Source: a bacterium
GTDB lineage: Bacteria > Desulfobacterota > Deferrisomatia > Deferrisomatales > Deferrisomataceae
Direction: 5' to 3'
Assembly (NCBI GenBank): GCA_027021615.1
Contig: JALUTY010000077.1
Coordinates: forward strand, 1 to 64,000
DNA length: 64,000 nt
Of this stretch, positions 1-9,946 are shown in pieces; position 1 is the stretch's first letter, and each line of letters starts with the position of its first letter. The notes under the pieces are model-generated. The model saw nothing but the letters and a program-made list of their open reading frames with translations, ran no database searches and was not told the origin of the DNA. The translations under genes were made by a program, and so were the position numbers.

Positions 1-942
1 TCCCCCCAACACCCCCAGCACCAAATCCTCCGACCGCGGCTGCCCCCAGCCCCCCACCACCCTCAACACGTTGCGCTCGTTCGGTACCAGCACGTTCCCG
101 TCCGACTCGAACGGCACCGCAGACACGGCGAGCCGGGCGGGCCTGCGGTTCCCGGTCACCGTGTTCCCGATCATCCGGGGGGCGTTCACCGGGTAGGTGA
201 AGTACACGCCCCAATTGCGGTTGTTCACGATCTCGTTGTTCTCCAGTCCCACCGCGGCCGAGTCCGAGCGCACGCCATTCTCGTTCCCCTCGACGCGCGA
301 ACGGCGCACCGTGGGTGCGCCGTTCTGGAAGTACAGGCCGTCGCCGTTGCTGGACTCCACCGCCACGTCCTCCACGACGGGGGAACTGTTGTACGCCTGG
401 ATGCCGTACCCCCCGCTCTGGGTCACCTCCACGAACCGGAGCGTCAGGTCCGTGGCATACAGGTACAGGCTACCCCCTCCCCAGCTTCCCCCGTACCGGA
501 TCTTCACGTGCTCGAACACGCTCTGGGACTCGATGATGTCGTGGAGCCACAGGCTGTGCCAGTCACCCGGTGCGCCGGAACTGGGACCGTCGCCGTTGGT
601 GTCGCCGCCGTACGCATCGTCCCGCCACGAGGTGAACACGATGGGCTCGCTGGCGTTGCCCTGGGCCTTGAGCACCCCTTGGTCCACGCGAAGACCGGCT
701 CCGGCCCGAAACTTGATGACGGTGCCCGGCTCAATGGCCAGGGTGATCCCCGGTTTTACGGTCACATACCGGGTGACGTCGTACACATTGGCCGCGGTCC
801 AGGTGGTGTCGGCCACGATGTCGGCAGACACCTCCACCACGCCGGCGCGCCCCACGCCGACCCAGCACAGCACAGCCAACGTCGCCACTATCGGAACCTG
901 CACCACCCGACGCAGCACCTTCCGCTTCCACACCGCACCCAT
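1..942 (-). CDS. Exported parallel beta-helix repeat protein, partial (3' end off window)
   Basis: The frame is open from an ATG at 942 to the left edge, giving 314 codons with no stop, so the C-terminus is missing. A GGAGAGG ribosome site lies just upstream of the ATG. The N-terminus is basic (KRKVLRR at residues 6-12), followed by a hydrophobic stretch to about residue 32, as in a signal peptide. From about residue 45 there are short repeated turns such as IEPGTVIKF (70-78), then Asn/Gly-rich rungs (for example NGDGLYF and GNTVTGN). This is the pattern of right-handed parallel beta-helix (NosD/CASH-like) surface or periplasmic proteins. The substrate is unknown. Polysaccharide binding or cleavage is common in such folds, but no catalytic residues can be named here. 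Confidence 0.75.
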   Translation of the reverse strand, partial: MGAVWKRKVLRRVVQVPIVATLAVLCWVGVGRAGVVEVSADIVADTTWTAANVYDVTRYVTVKPGITLAIEPGTVIKFRAGAGLRVDQGVLKAQGNASEPIVFTSWRDDAYGGDTNGDGPSSGAPGDWHSLWLHDIIESQSVFEHVKIRYGGSWGGGSLYLYATDLTLRFVEVTQSGGYGIQAYNSSPVVEDVAVESSNGDGLYFQNGAPTVRRSRVEGNENGVRSDSAAVGLENNEIVNNRNWGVYFTYPVNAPRMIGNTVTGNRRPARLAVSAVPFESDGNVLVPNERNVLRVVGGWGQPRSEDLVLGVLGG

Positions 943-1516
943 GGCACCTCTCCGTTGTCCCCCGGCCCCAGTGTGCTCATCTTCAAAAAAGCGAGCAGCG
1001 GCAAAGACCCCCTGCCGCTGCTTCTCCATTCTCATCCACAAAGACAAAAACGATTTTATCGATGGCTTGACGCCCCTCCCATGGCCCCTCGCCCTTTCTT
1101 GGGAGCTTTGCAACATCGGTGCCAGAAACCCGGTTCCAAAAATAGACCAAACTGCTCCAGATCTTCCTCACCCCAAGCGAAGCCTGGGAAATTGTTTTCC
1201 ACTTTTGAGCACCATTATGGGTTACCTTTCCTTCTCCATCGATTTTTACCACAACATTGTGACACAACGTTTTGCCAGGAAAATGTCGTGCACACGCCGG
1301 CCCGCCGAGGTCAGGCAACGGACGACACCTGGCTCTCTGATACCACGCTACATCTTTAGACCTACGGTTGAACGGACGCGCTTCCCTCTCGGCTCGAGGG
1401 GAGGCAAGGGACCACACCGAAGCCGATCCAGCCCGACCGTGACGCCGGGAGGCAGACCGGAACACCTCCTTTCGGACGCGACTCGGCACGAACGGGAGAA
1501 GGGGGAGACAAACGGG
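943..1516. other. Intergenic region without a convincing gene
   Basis: This 574-base gap lies upstream of the beta-helix gene and downstream of dctM, both on the minus strand. It is less GC-rich than its surroundings between about 960 and 1330. That suits a promoter region for the beta-helix gene, but I cannot point to a clear promoter. A 168-codon frame on the minus strand has no family resemblance and no ribosome site, so I do not call it. Confidence 0.5.
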
Positions 1517-2818
1517 TCAGTACATCAGCCGGGGCAGGAAGGTGATGATGCCGGGGAAGGCGATCAGGGAGAGGGTGCCCAGGACCAGGGCGATCAGGAA
1601 CGGCATCACCCCCCGGAAGATCGTCTGCAGGGGGATGTCCCGGGCCACACCGTTCACCACGTACACGTTGATGCCCACGGGCGGGGTGATCACCCCCATC
1701 TGACCCACCAGCACGATGATCACCCCGAACCAGATCAGATCATACCCCAGGTCCGTGACGATGGGGGCAAAGATCGGGATGGTGAGCATCACGAGCGCCA
1801 TGGCGTCGATGAAGCACCCCGCCACCAGGTAGATGCCCACGATCGCGGCCATGATCAGCCACCCCGGCAGGGGCAGCCCTCCCACCCACGAGGCGAGCTC
1901 GAAGGGCAGCCGGGTCACGGCCAGGAAGTGGCCGAAGATCGTGGCGCCCGCGATCAACAGGAGCACCATGCACGAGGTGCGAACGGTCTCGTACAGGGAC
2001 TTCACGATGCCGGGCCAGGAGATCTGGCGCCGAACCAGGGCCAGCACGAGGATCAGAAACGCCCCCACCGCCCCGGCCTCGGTAGGCGTGAAGAACCCCA
2101 GGAACAGCCCGCTCATCACCAGCACGAACACGAGCAGGGTCTCCCACAGCTCCAGCAGGGACAGGAGCCGCACCCTCCAGGGCAGGCGCTCGCCGGCCGG
2201 GGCATGGTCGGGATGGCGTCGGCAGTAGGCCCAGATGGCCGCGAGGAACCACAGGGTCATGTACAGGGCCGGCACCACCCCGGCCACGAACAGGGCCCCG
2301 ATGGACTGCTCGGTCAGGATGCCGTACACGATCAGGAGCACCGAGGGAGGCATGAGCATGCCCAGCCCGCCCCCGGCGGCCACGCTGCCCGCGGCCAACC
2401 CCGGGTCGTAACGGTAGCGGCGCATCTCGGGCAACCCCACCACGGCCATGGTGGCGGCTGTGGCCGGGCTTGACCCGCACACCGTGCCGAACGCGGTGCA
2501 GGCGGCCACGGTGGCCGCGGCCAGCCCTCCCCGGGCGCCCCCCAGCACCTTGTAGGCGCAGTCGTAGAGCCGGCGGCTGATGCCGGCGTTGTAGGCGATC
2601 TGCCCCATCAGGATGAACAGGGGGATCACGGTGAGCCCCTCGGACGTGAACACCCCCCAGATGTCGCGGGCGGTCAGGTTCAGGGCCGCGGCAGGGTTCA
2701 CCATGTACCCGAACCCCGCCACCCCGATCAGGGTCATCACGTAGGCCACCGGCATGCCCGTAAAGAAGCACGCCACCAGGACGAGGATCCCCGCCACCCC
2801 CACGGCCATGGGGCTCAC
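1517..2818 (-). CDS. dctM: TRAP transporter large permease subunit (DctM family)
   Basis: 433 residues, the usual size for DctM/SiaM large subunits. The protein is almost entirely hydrophobic, with about a dozen membrane segments. Family-typical stretches are the N-terminal GMPVAYVMTLIG (residues 20-31), the Gly/Ser-rich GTVCGSSPATAATMAVVGLP near residue 110-130, and PPSVLLIVYG near 157. It forms the cation-coupled transport channel with DctQ. The start is a GTG whose bases overlap the dctQ stop by four, implying translational coupling. It is the last gene of a dctP-dctQ-dctM set. The substrate is probably a carboxylate, but this is not readable from the sequence. Confidence 0.93.
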   Translation of the reverse strand: MSPMAVGVAGILVLVACFFTGMPVAYVMTLIGVAGFGYMVNPAAALNLTARDIWGVFTSEGLTVIPLFILMGQIAYNAGISRRLYDCAYKVLGGARGGLAAATVAACTAFGTVCGSSPATAATMAVVGLPEMRRYRYDPGLAAGSVAAGGGLGMLMPPSVLLIVYGILTEQSIGALFVAGVVPALYMTLWFLAAIWAYCRRHPDHAPAGERLPWRVRLLSLLELWETLLVFVLVMSGLFLGFFTPTEAGAVGAFLILVLALVRRQISWPGIVKSLYETVRTSCMVLLLIAGATIFGHFLAVTRLPFELASWVGGLPLPGWLIMAAIVGIYLVAGCFIDAMALVMLTIPIFAPIVTDLGYDLIWFGVIIVLVGQMGVITPPVGINVYVVNGVARDIPLQTIFRGVMPFLIALVLGTLSLIAFPGIITFLPRLMY

Positions 2819-3312
2819 GGCGTATCCCCCGGGGGCCGGCCGAGCACCTTCCGGGCGGAGGCGACCACGTCCAGCCCGTAGACGAGGGCGAACAGGAAGA
2901 AGGCCACGGCGATCAGGTAGATCACGGGGTAGGTGGGGATCCGCAGGGTCATCGAGACCTCACCGGCCCGCCGCATGGTGGTGCCGTACTCCCACATCTG
3001 CACCCCGATCACGAAAAACAGGGCGGTGCCCACGCTACCGGTGACCAGGTCCACTGTGGCCCGGGGCCGCTCCCCCAGCCGCATGACCACGAGCTCCACC
3101 CCCACGTGGGCCCGGGCCCGATGGGCGTGGGGCAGGGAGAACGCCAGGGCCACGGAGGCCAGCATCCCCGTGACCTCCACCGCGCCCAGCACGGGACGGC
3201 CGAGCGCCCGGCCCACCACGTCGGTGCAGGTAAGCAGCATCATCCCGGCCAGGCACGCCGCACTCAACGCGTTGGCCGTTGCCGTGACCTTCTGGACGAG
3301 GTCTCGTGCCAC
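2815..3312 (-). CDS. dctQ: TRAP transporter small permease subunit (DctQ family)
   Basis: About 165 residues with four predicted membrane helices, as expected for DctQ. The central LLTCTDVVGRALGRPVLGAVE resembles the conserved loop after helix 1 (D-V-x-x-R-x-x-x-x-P-x-x-G-x-x-E). I place the start at a GTG at 3312 because GGAGG lies eight bases before it; an in-frame GTG at 3366 would add 18 Arg/Pro-rich residues and has no ribosome site. The gene overlaps dctM by four bases. The 340-base gap separating it from dctP is mostly filled by a repeat element, so expression with dctP depends on read-through. Confidence 0.88.
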   Translation of the reverse strand: MARDLVQKVTATANALSAACLAGMMLLTCTDVVGRALGRPVLGAVEVTGMLASVALAFSLPHAHRARAHVGVELVVMRLGERPRATVDLVTGSVGTALFFVIGVQMWEYGTTMRRAGEVSMTLRIPTYPVIYLIAVAFFLFALVYGLDVVASARKVLGRPPGDTP

Positions 3313-3363
3313 GGGGATCGCCTCCGGTTCGGGGCTGTCGGGCGGGCGCCGCCGGGCGCCCAC

Positions 3364-3638
3364 CACTCATACCCAGTTGCGTTCAAAGCTATCGGCCCCC
3401 CGAACGGTGGGGTAAGGGACCTGGTGGAGCGCCGGGCGCGGCCCCTTCGCTCGCCGCGCAGTGCCTCCGGCGGCTGGACTGCGAAAGGGTGCGGATTCCA
3501 ACGGGTTGTCATGAAGCCAGCTCCCCCGCCCCGTGCCTGCGCGGCGAATCTCAATGCCTGGCTTCGCGCCCGGCCGGGGGCAGGTCCCTTGCCCTGCCCC
3601 CGGCTGGGTATCCTATGGATGGCAGCTTGGTATGAGTG
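3364..3638. repeat. Family III palindromic element, copy 1 (about 275 bp)
   Basis: The ends are inverted repeats: CACTCATACCCAGTTGC on the left and the complement of CACTCATACCAAGCTGC on the right. The interior (AAGGGACCTGGTGGAGC, GCCTGCGCGGCGAATCTCA) recurs at 35884-36155, and the left end recurs at 56682-56958. It carries no protein of its own. It sits between dctP and dctQ inside an otherwise compact operon. Size and ends suggest a non-autonomous, MITE-like element. Confidence 0.75.
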
Positions 3639-3652
3639 CCGGATAAGGGGGG

Positions 3653-4663
3653 TCACTGGTACTTCTTCAGCACGGTGCGCACGATCTCCACGGCCTTACG
3701 GCCCGGCAGCCCCCGGGCCTCTTTCTCCTTCACGTACTCCTCGATCACCGGCTTCACCGCCCTCTTCCACCGGGCCGCCTCGTCCGGCGAGAGCTCGACC
3801 AGATGGCCGCCCTGCTTCGCCCGGTAGTACTTCCTGCCCTCCTCGTCGATCTGGTCCCAGGCCGCGGCGGTCTTGGCGATCCACTCCTGGCTGACCTGAT
3901 CGATCACCCTCTTGGCCTCGTCGGACAGGGCGTTCCACTTCTCTTTGTTCATCACCACGAAGAAGCCCGAGGTGTAGGCCATGGAGTAGTTGAGGGTCGT
4001 GTACTTCACCACCTCACCCAGGCGCCAGCCCCGCAGGGCCTCCATGGGGAACAGGCCCCCGTCCACCACCCCCTTGGACAGGGCCTGGTAGGTCTCGGGC
4101 ATGGGCATGGCCACCGGGGTCCCCCCCAGGGCCTCCACGATCTTCGCGGCGAACCCGGTGGCCCGAAACTTAAGCCCCCGCAGGTCCTCCAGGCTGCGCA
4201 CCGCCTTGGACCGGCTGTTGAGCAGCCCGGGGCCGTGGGCGTGGAGGTACAGCACCTTCACGTCGTCCAGCTCCTTGGGCCGGAGCTGCCGGTACACCTC
4301 GTTGATCGCCTCGGTGGCGGCCTTGGCGTTGGGGTACCCGAACGGCAGGTCCACGGCCTCCATCACCGGGAACCGGCCCGGGGTGTACCCGAACAGGGAG
4401 AGGGCCACGTCCGAGATGCCGCTCACCACTCCGTCGTAAGCCTGCTTCCCCTTGGTGAGGGTTTGGCCCGGGAAGTACTGGAACGTCACCTCGCCGTTGG
4501 TACGCTTCTCGATCTCCTTGCACCAGGCCTCGGCCAGCTTGCTGTGGACGTGACTCGGGGGGAACAGGTTGCTGTAGGTCAGGGTGACCCCGGCCCAGCC
4601 GGCGACCGGGAACCAGAGGATCAGGGCCAGCGGGATCCAGACGGCTCGGAACCGGTTTCTCAT
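3653..4663 (-). CDS. dctP: TRAP transporter periplasmic solute-binding protein (DctP family)
   Basis: 336 residues with a signal peptide (MRNRFRAVWIPLALILWFPVAGWA). It shows the DctP/SiaP fold signatures: an early LFPPSHVHSKLAEAWCKEIEKRT segment, and LRGLKFRATG around residue 165, which carries the conserved Arg that binds substrate carboxylate. It captures the solute in the periplasm and hands it to DctQM. The ATG follows a strong AAGGAGGAG ribosome site. It is the first gene of the TRAP set. A family I repeat lies upstream and a family III repeat downstream, so its transcription unit is flanked by repeats on both sides. Confidence 0.94.
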   Translation of the reverse strand: MRNRFRAVWIPLALILWFPVAGWAGVTLTYSNLFPPSHVHSKLAEAWCKEIEKRTNGEVTFQYFPGQTLTKGKQAYDGVVSGISDVALSLFGYTPGRFPVMEAVDLPFGYPNAKAATEAINEVYRQLRPKELDDVKVLYLHAHGPGLLNSRSKAVRSLEDLRGLKFRATGFAAKIVEALGGTPVAMPMPETYQALSKGVVDGGLFPMEALRGWRLGEVVKYTTLNYSMAYTSGFFVVMNKEKWNALSDEAKRVIDQVSQEWIAKTAAAWDQIDEEGRKYYRAKQGGHLVELSPDEAARWKRAVKPVIEEYVKEKEARGLPGRKAVEIVRTVLKKYQ

Positions 4664-4717
4664 GACGCTCCTCCTTCCGGGTGGGTCGGCAGGCGGGGCT
4701 GCCGGGTGGACAACGGG

Positions 4718-4938
4718 CTAGTGTCATAGTTCGCAAGTTCGTGGATTCCCGAGGGGGTGGGGCTGGGGGCCCCTCCTTCGCTGAACGGCCTCGCAGGAGC
4801 CGCCTCGGCGCGTGAGAGCACGCGCCGCGGCCGCACCGCTCGCGCCGGGCGGCCCGAGCTGCTCGGCCGCCGCGCTTCGTCGGAGCCCCCAGCCCCACCG
4901 CCGGAATGGATATGCTTTTTTGTGGAACGGAACACTAG
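4718..4938 (-). repeat. Family I structured element, copy A (221 bp, inverted relative to the others)
   Basis: Bounded by CTAGTG at 4718 and CACTAG at 4938. Inside are the outer arms GGTGGGGCTGGGGGC / GCCCCCAGCCCCACC and a central hairpin of CGCGTG / CACGCG around a four-base loop. The core matches the copies at 10.9, 38.9 and 47.0 kb in reverse complement. This copy lacks about 14 bases next to the central hairpin that the others have. It occupies the gap between dctP and phoR. The remaining stretch 4939-5126 shows no gene or signal that I can name. Confidence 0.85.
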
Positions 4939-5126
4939 CTCCGAAAACACGGCAGTTTTGGAACACGATTATCCACGAGAGATGTCGTTCTCAGCGGACG
5001 AGGAGAGCGGTACCCCGGATAAAAGCCATACAAACAAACAGGGTTCTACATTATGCCCGGCGTCCAGGGGGACGTCAACGACGGGGGAGGGGAATTCTCA
5101 GGGGGATCGTTCCGGAGGGGGCGGGC

Positions 5127-6881
5127 TCAGGTGCGGCCCGGATGGCGGGGCAGCGTCACGGTGACCCAGGTGCCGTGACCGGGCCGGCTCTCGATGCGCA
5201 GCGTCCCGCCCAGGAGCTCGGTGAGGTGCTTGACAATGGCAAGCCCCAGGCCGGTGCCGCCCGTGGCCCGAGACCGAGCGGGGTCGACCCGGTAGAACCG
5301 CTCGGTCACCCGGGGGATCTCGTGGTCCGGAATGCCGATGCCGGTGTCCTCCACCCCAAAGGTCACGGTGTCGGCGTCGGCGGACACCTCGGCCCACACC
5401 CGGCCCCCCCGGGGCGTGTAGCGCACCCCGTTCTGGACCAGGTTCACCAGGATCGACTCGACCTTCTCGGTGTCCAGGTCCGCGGGGACCTCGGCCCCCG
5501 GCACCCGGGCCTCCAGGTTCACCCCGGCCTTCTCGGCCTCGGCCCGGAACATCTCCACGACCTGCCGCACCGGCTCCCGGGCGTCGAGGGGGGCGAGGCG
5601 AACCGGCGCCCCCCCGGCCTCGATCCGGGCCAGGTCCGACACGTCCCGCAGCAGCGCCTCCAGCCGGAGAGCGTTGCGATGGATCGCCTCGACGAACCGC
5701 AGGGCCGCTTCCGGGTCGGCCAGGGCGGTGTGACGCAGCGTCTCGGCCGCCCCCCGGATGGCCGTGAGAGGGGTCCGCAGCTCGTGGCCCAGGTTCGCCA
5801 CGAAGTCGGTGCGCATCCGCTCCAGCTCGTGCTGGCGGGTCACGTCGCGGAGCACCACCAGGGTGCCCGGCCGTCCGGTCTCGTCCGGGAACGGAACGAA
5901 CCGCACCAGCAGCCGGCAGGGAGGGTCCGGCCAGTCCACGGCCACCGGCTCTGCAGGGGTGTCGGGGTGTCGGCCCCATCGGTCCAGGGCCTCGAGCAGG
6001 TCCGGGTGGCGAAGGACCTCGGGACCGGTGTGGGCCGTGGGGTCGTCGCGGAGCCGGAGGATGTGCCGGGCGGCGGGGTTGGCCAGACGGACCCGGCCGT
6101 CCCCGCCCAGCACCAGCACCCCGTCGGGCAGGTGCTCCAGCAAGGCCTGGAGCCGCTCGTGCTCCCGCCGGATCTCGGCCAGGTCCTGGCGCAGGCCGTC
6201 CCGCAGTGCCAGGACCGCCCGTTCCAGGTCGGCCAGGTCGTCGGCGCCGTGGACCGCGAGCTCGGCGCCCAGGTCCCCCTCGGCCGCCCGGGCCGCGAAC
6301 CGCGTCAGGGCCCCGATCCGGCGGGTCAGCGACCGGGAGAACCACCAGGCCAGCACCAGGGCCGCGGCCACCCCTCCGAGCGCCGCCAGCGCAACCCGCC
6401 GGCGCATCTCGGCCCGCACGTTCGCGACCGAGGCCAGGCTTTGGGCCGCCCGAACCACCGGCACCCCCGGCACGGCCACGTACAGGAGCGGCTCCCCGAT
6501 CGAGGCGCTGCGGCGCCGGGCCACCCCGGGCCGGCCGGCCAGGGCCTCGCTCACCTCGGGCCGGTCGGCGTGGTTTTCCATGGTGGCGGGATCCCGGTGG
6601 CTGTCGGCCAGCACCCGACCGTCCACCGCGATCACGGTGAACCGCAGGCCGGTCCGGTCCGAGAGCTCCCGAACCCGTGCGCCCCGGGCCTGGGCCGGAG
6701 CGATCCGGAGGCCCTCGGCCGCGGCCCACGCCACCCGTTCCAGATCGCGGGCCACCCGCTCGGTCTCCCACCGGGCCAGAAACCGGTCGCCCAGGAGCCC
6801 GGCGGCCGCCACGAACACGGCCAACACCACCGCGGACTGGACGAACAGGCGGCCGGCGAGGGAGCGGGGCACGGTGCTCAT
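5127..6881 (-). CDS. phoR: Phosphate-regulon sensor histidine kinase
   Basis: 584 residues. Order of parts: an N-terminal membrane helix (about 13-32), a periplasmic sensor segment, a second helix (about 145-165), a HAMP-like linker, a PAS domain (LLEHLPDGVLVLGGDGRV), a HisKA dimerisation domain with the phospho-acceptor His in NLGHELRTPLT, and a HATPase domain with NLVQNGVRYTP, DTGIGIP and GTGLGLAIVKH. It autophosphorylates and passes the phosphate to PhoB. The ATG at 6881 overlaps the phoB stop by four bases. It is last in pstC-pstA-pstB-phoU-phoB-phoR, so PhoB and PhoR are made with the transporter they control. Confidence 0.95.
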   Translation of the reverse strand: MSTVPRSLAGRLFVQSAVVLAVFVAAAGLLGDRFLARWETERVARDLERVAWAAAEGLRIAPAQARGARVRELSDRTGLRFTVIAVDGRVLADSHRDPATMENHADRPEVSEALAGRPGVARRRSASIGEPLLYVAVPGVPVVRAAQSLASVANVRAEMRRRVALAALGGVAAALVLAWWFSRSLTRRIGALTRFAARAAEGDLGAELAVHGADDLADLERAVLALRDGLRQDLAEIRREHERLQALLEHLPDGVLVLGGDGRVRLANPAARHILRLRDDPTAHTGPEVLRHPDLLEALDRWGRHPDTPAEPVAVDWPDPPCRLLVRFVPFPDETGRPGTLVVLRDVTRQHELERMRTDFVANLGHELRTPLTAIRGAAETLRHTALADPEAALRFVEAIHRNALRLEALLRDVSDLARIEAGGAPVRLAPLDAREPVRQVVEMFRAEAEKAGVNLEARVPGAEVPADLDTEKVESILVNLVQNGVRYTPRGGRVWAEVSADADTVTFGVEDTGIGIPDHEIPRVTERFYRVDPARSRATGGTGLGLAIVKHLTELLGGTLRIESRPGHGTWVTVTLPRHPGRT

Positions 6882-7567
6882 CCCCTCGGGTTGAACCGGT
6901 ACCCGGCGCCCCGCACGGTCTCGATCCACCGGGGCTGGGTCGGGTCGGGCTCGAGCCGGGCCCGCAGGCGCCGCACGTGCACGTCCACCGTGCGGGGGTC
7001 CACCACCACGTCCGGATCCCAAGCGTGCCGGAGCAGGGCGTCCCGGGAGTACACCCGGTTCGGGTGGAAGGCCAGGAACTCCAGGAGCCGGTACTCCTGG
7101 GGCGCGAGCTCCACCTCCTGCCCGCCGAGCCACACCCGGCGGGCGCCCGGATCGATCTCCAGCTCGCCGTGCCGAATCGGCCGGGCCCCGGCCTCCTGGC
7201 TTGCCGCCCGCTTGAGCACGGCCCGGACCCGGGCCACCAATTCCCGGGGGCTGAACGGCTTGACCACGTAGTCGTCGGCCCCCAGCTCGAACCCGGCCAG
7301 GCGGTCGGGCTCGCCGCCGCGGGCCGTGAGCAGGATCACCGGCACCTCCCGGGTGGCGTCCCGGGAGCGCAGGATCCGGAGGACCTCGAACCCTTGCAGG
7401 TCGGGGAGCATGACGTCCAGCACCACCAGGTCCGGCCGGACCTCGGCCGCGGCCCGAAGGGCCTCGTGCCCCGTGAGGGCCCGGGCCGTCTCGAACCCTG
7501 CGGCCTCCAGGTTGTAGGCCACCAGGTCCACCAGGTCCTCTTCGTCGTCCACCACCAGGATGCGCAT
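6878..7567 (-). CDS. phoB: Phosphate-regulon response regulator PhoB
   Basis: 229 residues. The receiver domain (about 1-120) has the acidic pocket VVDDEED, the phospho-acceptor Asp in VVLDVMLPD (about residue 51), the Thr of LLTA and the Lys of VKPFSP. The C-terminal winged helix (about 130-228) has the OmpR/PhoB-type ending VRTVDVHVRRLRARLE and RGAGYRF. Phosphorylated PhoB binds direct repeats with an 11-bp period; two such arrays lie between pstC and pstS in this window. The gene lies 21 bases after phoU and overlaps phoR by four. Confidence 0.96.
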   Translation of the reverse strand: MRILVVDDEEDLVDLVAYNLEAAGFETARALTGHEALRAAAEVRPDLVVLDVMLPDLQGFEVLRILRSRDATREVPVILLTARGGEPDRLAGFELGADDYVVKPFSPRELVARVRAVLKRAASQEAGARPIRHGELEIDPGARRVWLGGQEVELAPQEYRLLEFLAFHPNRVYSRDALLRHAWDPDVVVDPRTVDVHVRRLRARLEPDPTQPRWIETVRGAGYRFNPRG

Positions 7568-7588
7568 GGGGGCGGCCTCCGCAGCAAG

Positions 7589-8278
7589 TCAGCAGAAGCG
7601 GGGGTCTTCCGGCACGTGGGTGTGCCGGATGTCCTTGCCCTTGACCAGGTAGATCACCATCTCCGAGATGTTGGTGGCGTGGTCGGCGATCCGCTCCAGG
7701 TACCGGGCGATCAGGATCAGCCCCAGGGCCCGGGAGATGTTGGCCGGGTTCTCCATCATGTAGGTCAGCAGCTCCCGGAAGATCTGGTCGTTCAGGCGGT
7801 CCACCACGTCGTCGCTCTCGCACACCGCCTTGGCGGCGGCGGCGTCGCGCTGCACATACGCGTCCAGGCTGCGCCGAACCATGTCGCGGGCGGCGTCCGC
7901 CATCCGGGGCAGGTCGATGAGGGGCTTGAGCGGCGGCTGATCCACCAGCTCCAGGACCCGCTCGCTCATGTTCACCGCCAGATCCCCGATCCGCTCCAGG
8001 TCGGTGGAGATCTTCAGCCCGGTGATGATCAGCCTGAGGTCCGTGGCCGCGGGCTGGCGCAGGGCCAGCAGCTCGATGCACCTCTCGTCGATCTCCACCT
8101 CGTACCGGTTGATCTCGTGGTCCCGGGCGATCACCCCCCGGGCCCGCTCGCCGTCCCGCTCCACCAGGGAGGCCATGGCGTCCTCAATGGCCTTCTCCAC
8201 CAGCGCACCCATGCGCAGGATCTGCTGCTGGAGCCGCTCCAGCTCCGACTCGAACGCTTTGCTCGTGTGGGGTTTCAT
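7589..8278 (-). CDS. phoU: Phosphate signalling complex protein PhoU
   Basis: 229 residues forming the duplicated three-helix PhoU fold. Metal-binding repeats are visible as DLERIGDLAVN (about residue 90) and YLERIADHATNI (about 200). PhoU links the Pst transporter to PhoR and keeps the kinase off when phosphate is plentiful. I choose the ATG at 8278 because CCGGAG lies upstream; an in-frame ATG at 8308 would overlap the pstB stop and add ten residues. It sits between pstB and phoB, as in many Pho loci. Confidence 0.95.
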   Translation of the reverse strand: MKPHTSKAFESELERLQQQILRMGALVEKAIEDAMASLVERDGERARGVIARDHEINRYEVEIDERCIELLALRQPAATDLRLIITGLKISTDLERIGDLAVNMSERVLELVDQPPLKPLIDLPRMADAARDMVRRSLDAYVQRDAAAAKAVCESDDVVDRLNDQIFRELLTYMMENPANISRALGLILIARYLERIADHATNISEMVIYLVKGKDIRHTHVPEDPRFC

Positions 8279-8304
8279 AATCCGACTCCGGAGGGTGGCC
8301 CGAA

Positions 8305-9066
<762 letters not shown>

Positions 9067-9085
9067 GGATGGTGCCTCTGCGGCG

Positions 9086-9946
9086 CTACCGGGCCGTCTC
9101 GAGCCGGCGGCGCATGCGGCTTCGCACGGCGAACGCCGTGAGGTTCAGGGTGAACACGAGCCCCACCAGCACCAGGGCCGTGCCGTAGGCGATGGGCCGG
9201 ACCTTCTCCAGGGAGTGGTGCTGGGTGGACAGGATGTAGAGGTGATAGGGCAGGGCCATGAACTGGTCCGAGAGGCTCGTGGGCGCGAACGGCAGGAAGA
9301 ACGCCACCCCGGTGAACAGGATCGGCGCGGTCTCGCCGGCGGCCCGGCTGAGCCCCAGGATCGCGCCCGTGAGGATGCCGGGGAGGGCCGGCGGCAGCAC
9401 CACCGTGCGCACGGCCTGCCACCGGGTGGCGCCCAGGGCCAGGGCGCCGTCCCGGTAGGCCCGGGGCACGCTCTTCAAAGCCTCCTCGCTGGCGGTGATG
9501 ATCCACGGCAGCGTCAGCAGCCCCAGGGTGAGCCCGGCCGACAGGAGGCTGGTGCCCAGCCCCAGCAGGTCCACGAACAGCACCACACCGAACAGCCCGT
9601 ACACGATGCTGGGGACACCCGAGAGGTTCCGGATGGCCAGCCGGATCCAACGGGTGGCCCGGTTGTCCGGTGCGTACTCCGTCAGATAGATGGCCGCTCC
9701 CACCCCCAGGGGCAGCGAGAAGACCACGGTGAGCAGGCTCACCAGGGCCGTGCCCGCGATGGCCGGGAAGATGCCCCCCTGGGTCATGCCCCTGCGGGGC
9801 CGGTCCGTGAGGAACTCCCACCCCATCACCTGCCAGCCCTGGCGGGCGATGTGCACCAGGAAGAGCACCAGTACGGCCACCACCAGCACCGTGCTCAGCA
9901 CCAGCCACGACCGGCCCAGGGCCGACCAGACGCGCTTCGCTCTCAC
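9086..9946 (-). CDS. pstA: Phosphate ABC transporter permease PstA
   Basis: 286 residues from a GTG at 9946, which has AGGAGG five bases upstream and overlaps the pstC stop by four. Six membrane segments can be traced. The cytoplasmic EAA-like loop [24 protein letters not shown] (about 170-195), which docks PstB, is well conserved. It forms the channel with PstC. The start is not an ATG, so the junction with pstC should be read as translational coupling. Confidence 0.95.
   Translation of the reverse strand: MRAKRVWSALGRSWLVLSTVLVVAVLVLFLVHIARQGWQVMGWEFLTDRPRRGMTQGGIFPAIAGTALVSLLTVVFSLPLGVGAAIYLTEYAPDNRATRWIRLAIRNLSGVPSIVYGLFGVVLFVDLLGLGTSLLSAGLTLGLLTLPWIITASEEALKSVPRAYRDGALALGATRWQAVRTVVLPPALPGILTGAILGLSRAAGETAPILFTGVAFFLPFAPTSLSDQFMALPYHLYILSTQHHSLEKVRPIAYGTALVLVGLVFTLNLTAFAVRSRMRRRLETAR

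Noticed and set aside
983-1489. 168-codon minus-strand frame in the gap before dctM
   Set aside because: No ribosome site, no recognisable motif and basic composition with codon use unlike its neighbours. It lies in the less GC-rich promoter-like region.
197-2473. Long plus-strand frame (over 700 codons)
   Set aside because: It lies antisense to the beta-helix gene and DctM; long antisense frames are expected in very GC-rich DNA. Its Pro/Arg/His-rich translation has no family character.
4812-7271. Long plus-strand frame over phoR and phoB
   Set aside because: Antisense shadow of two clear genes, composed of Gly/Pro/His/Arg-rich sequence.
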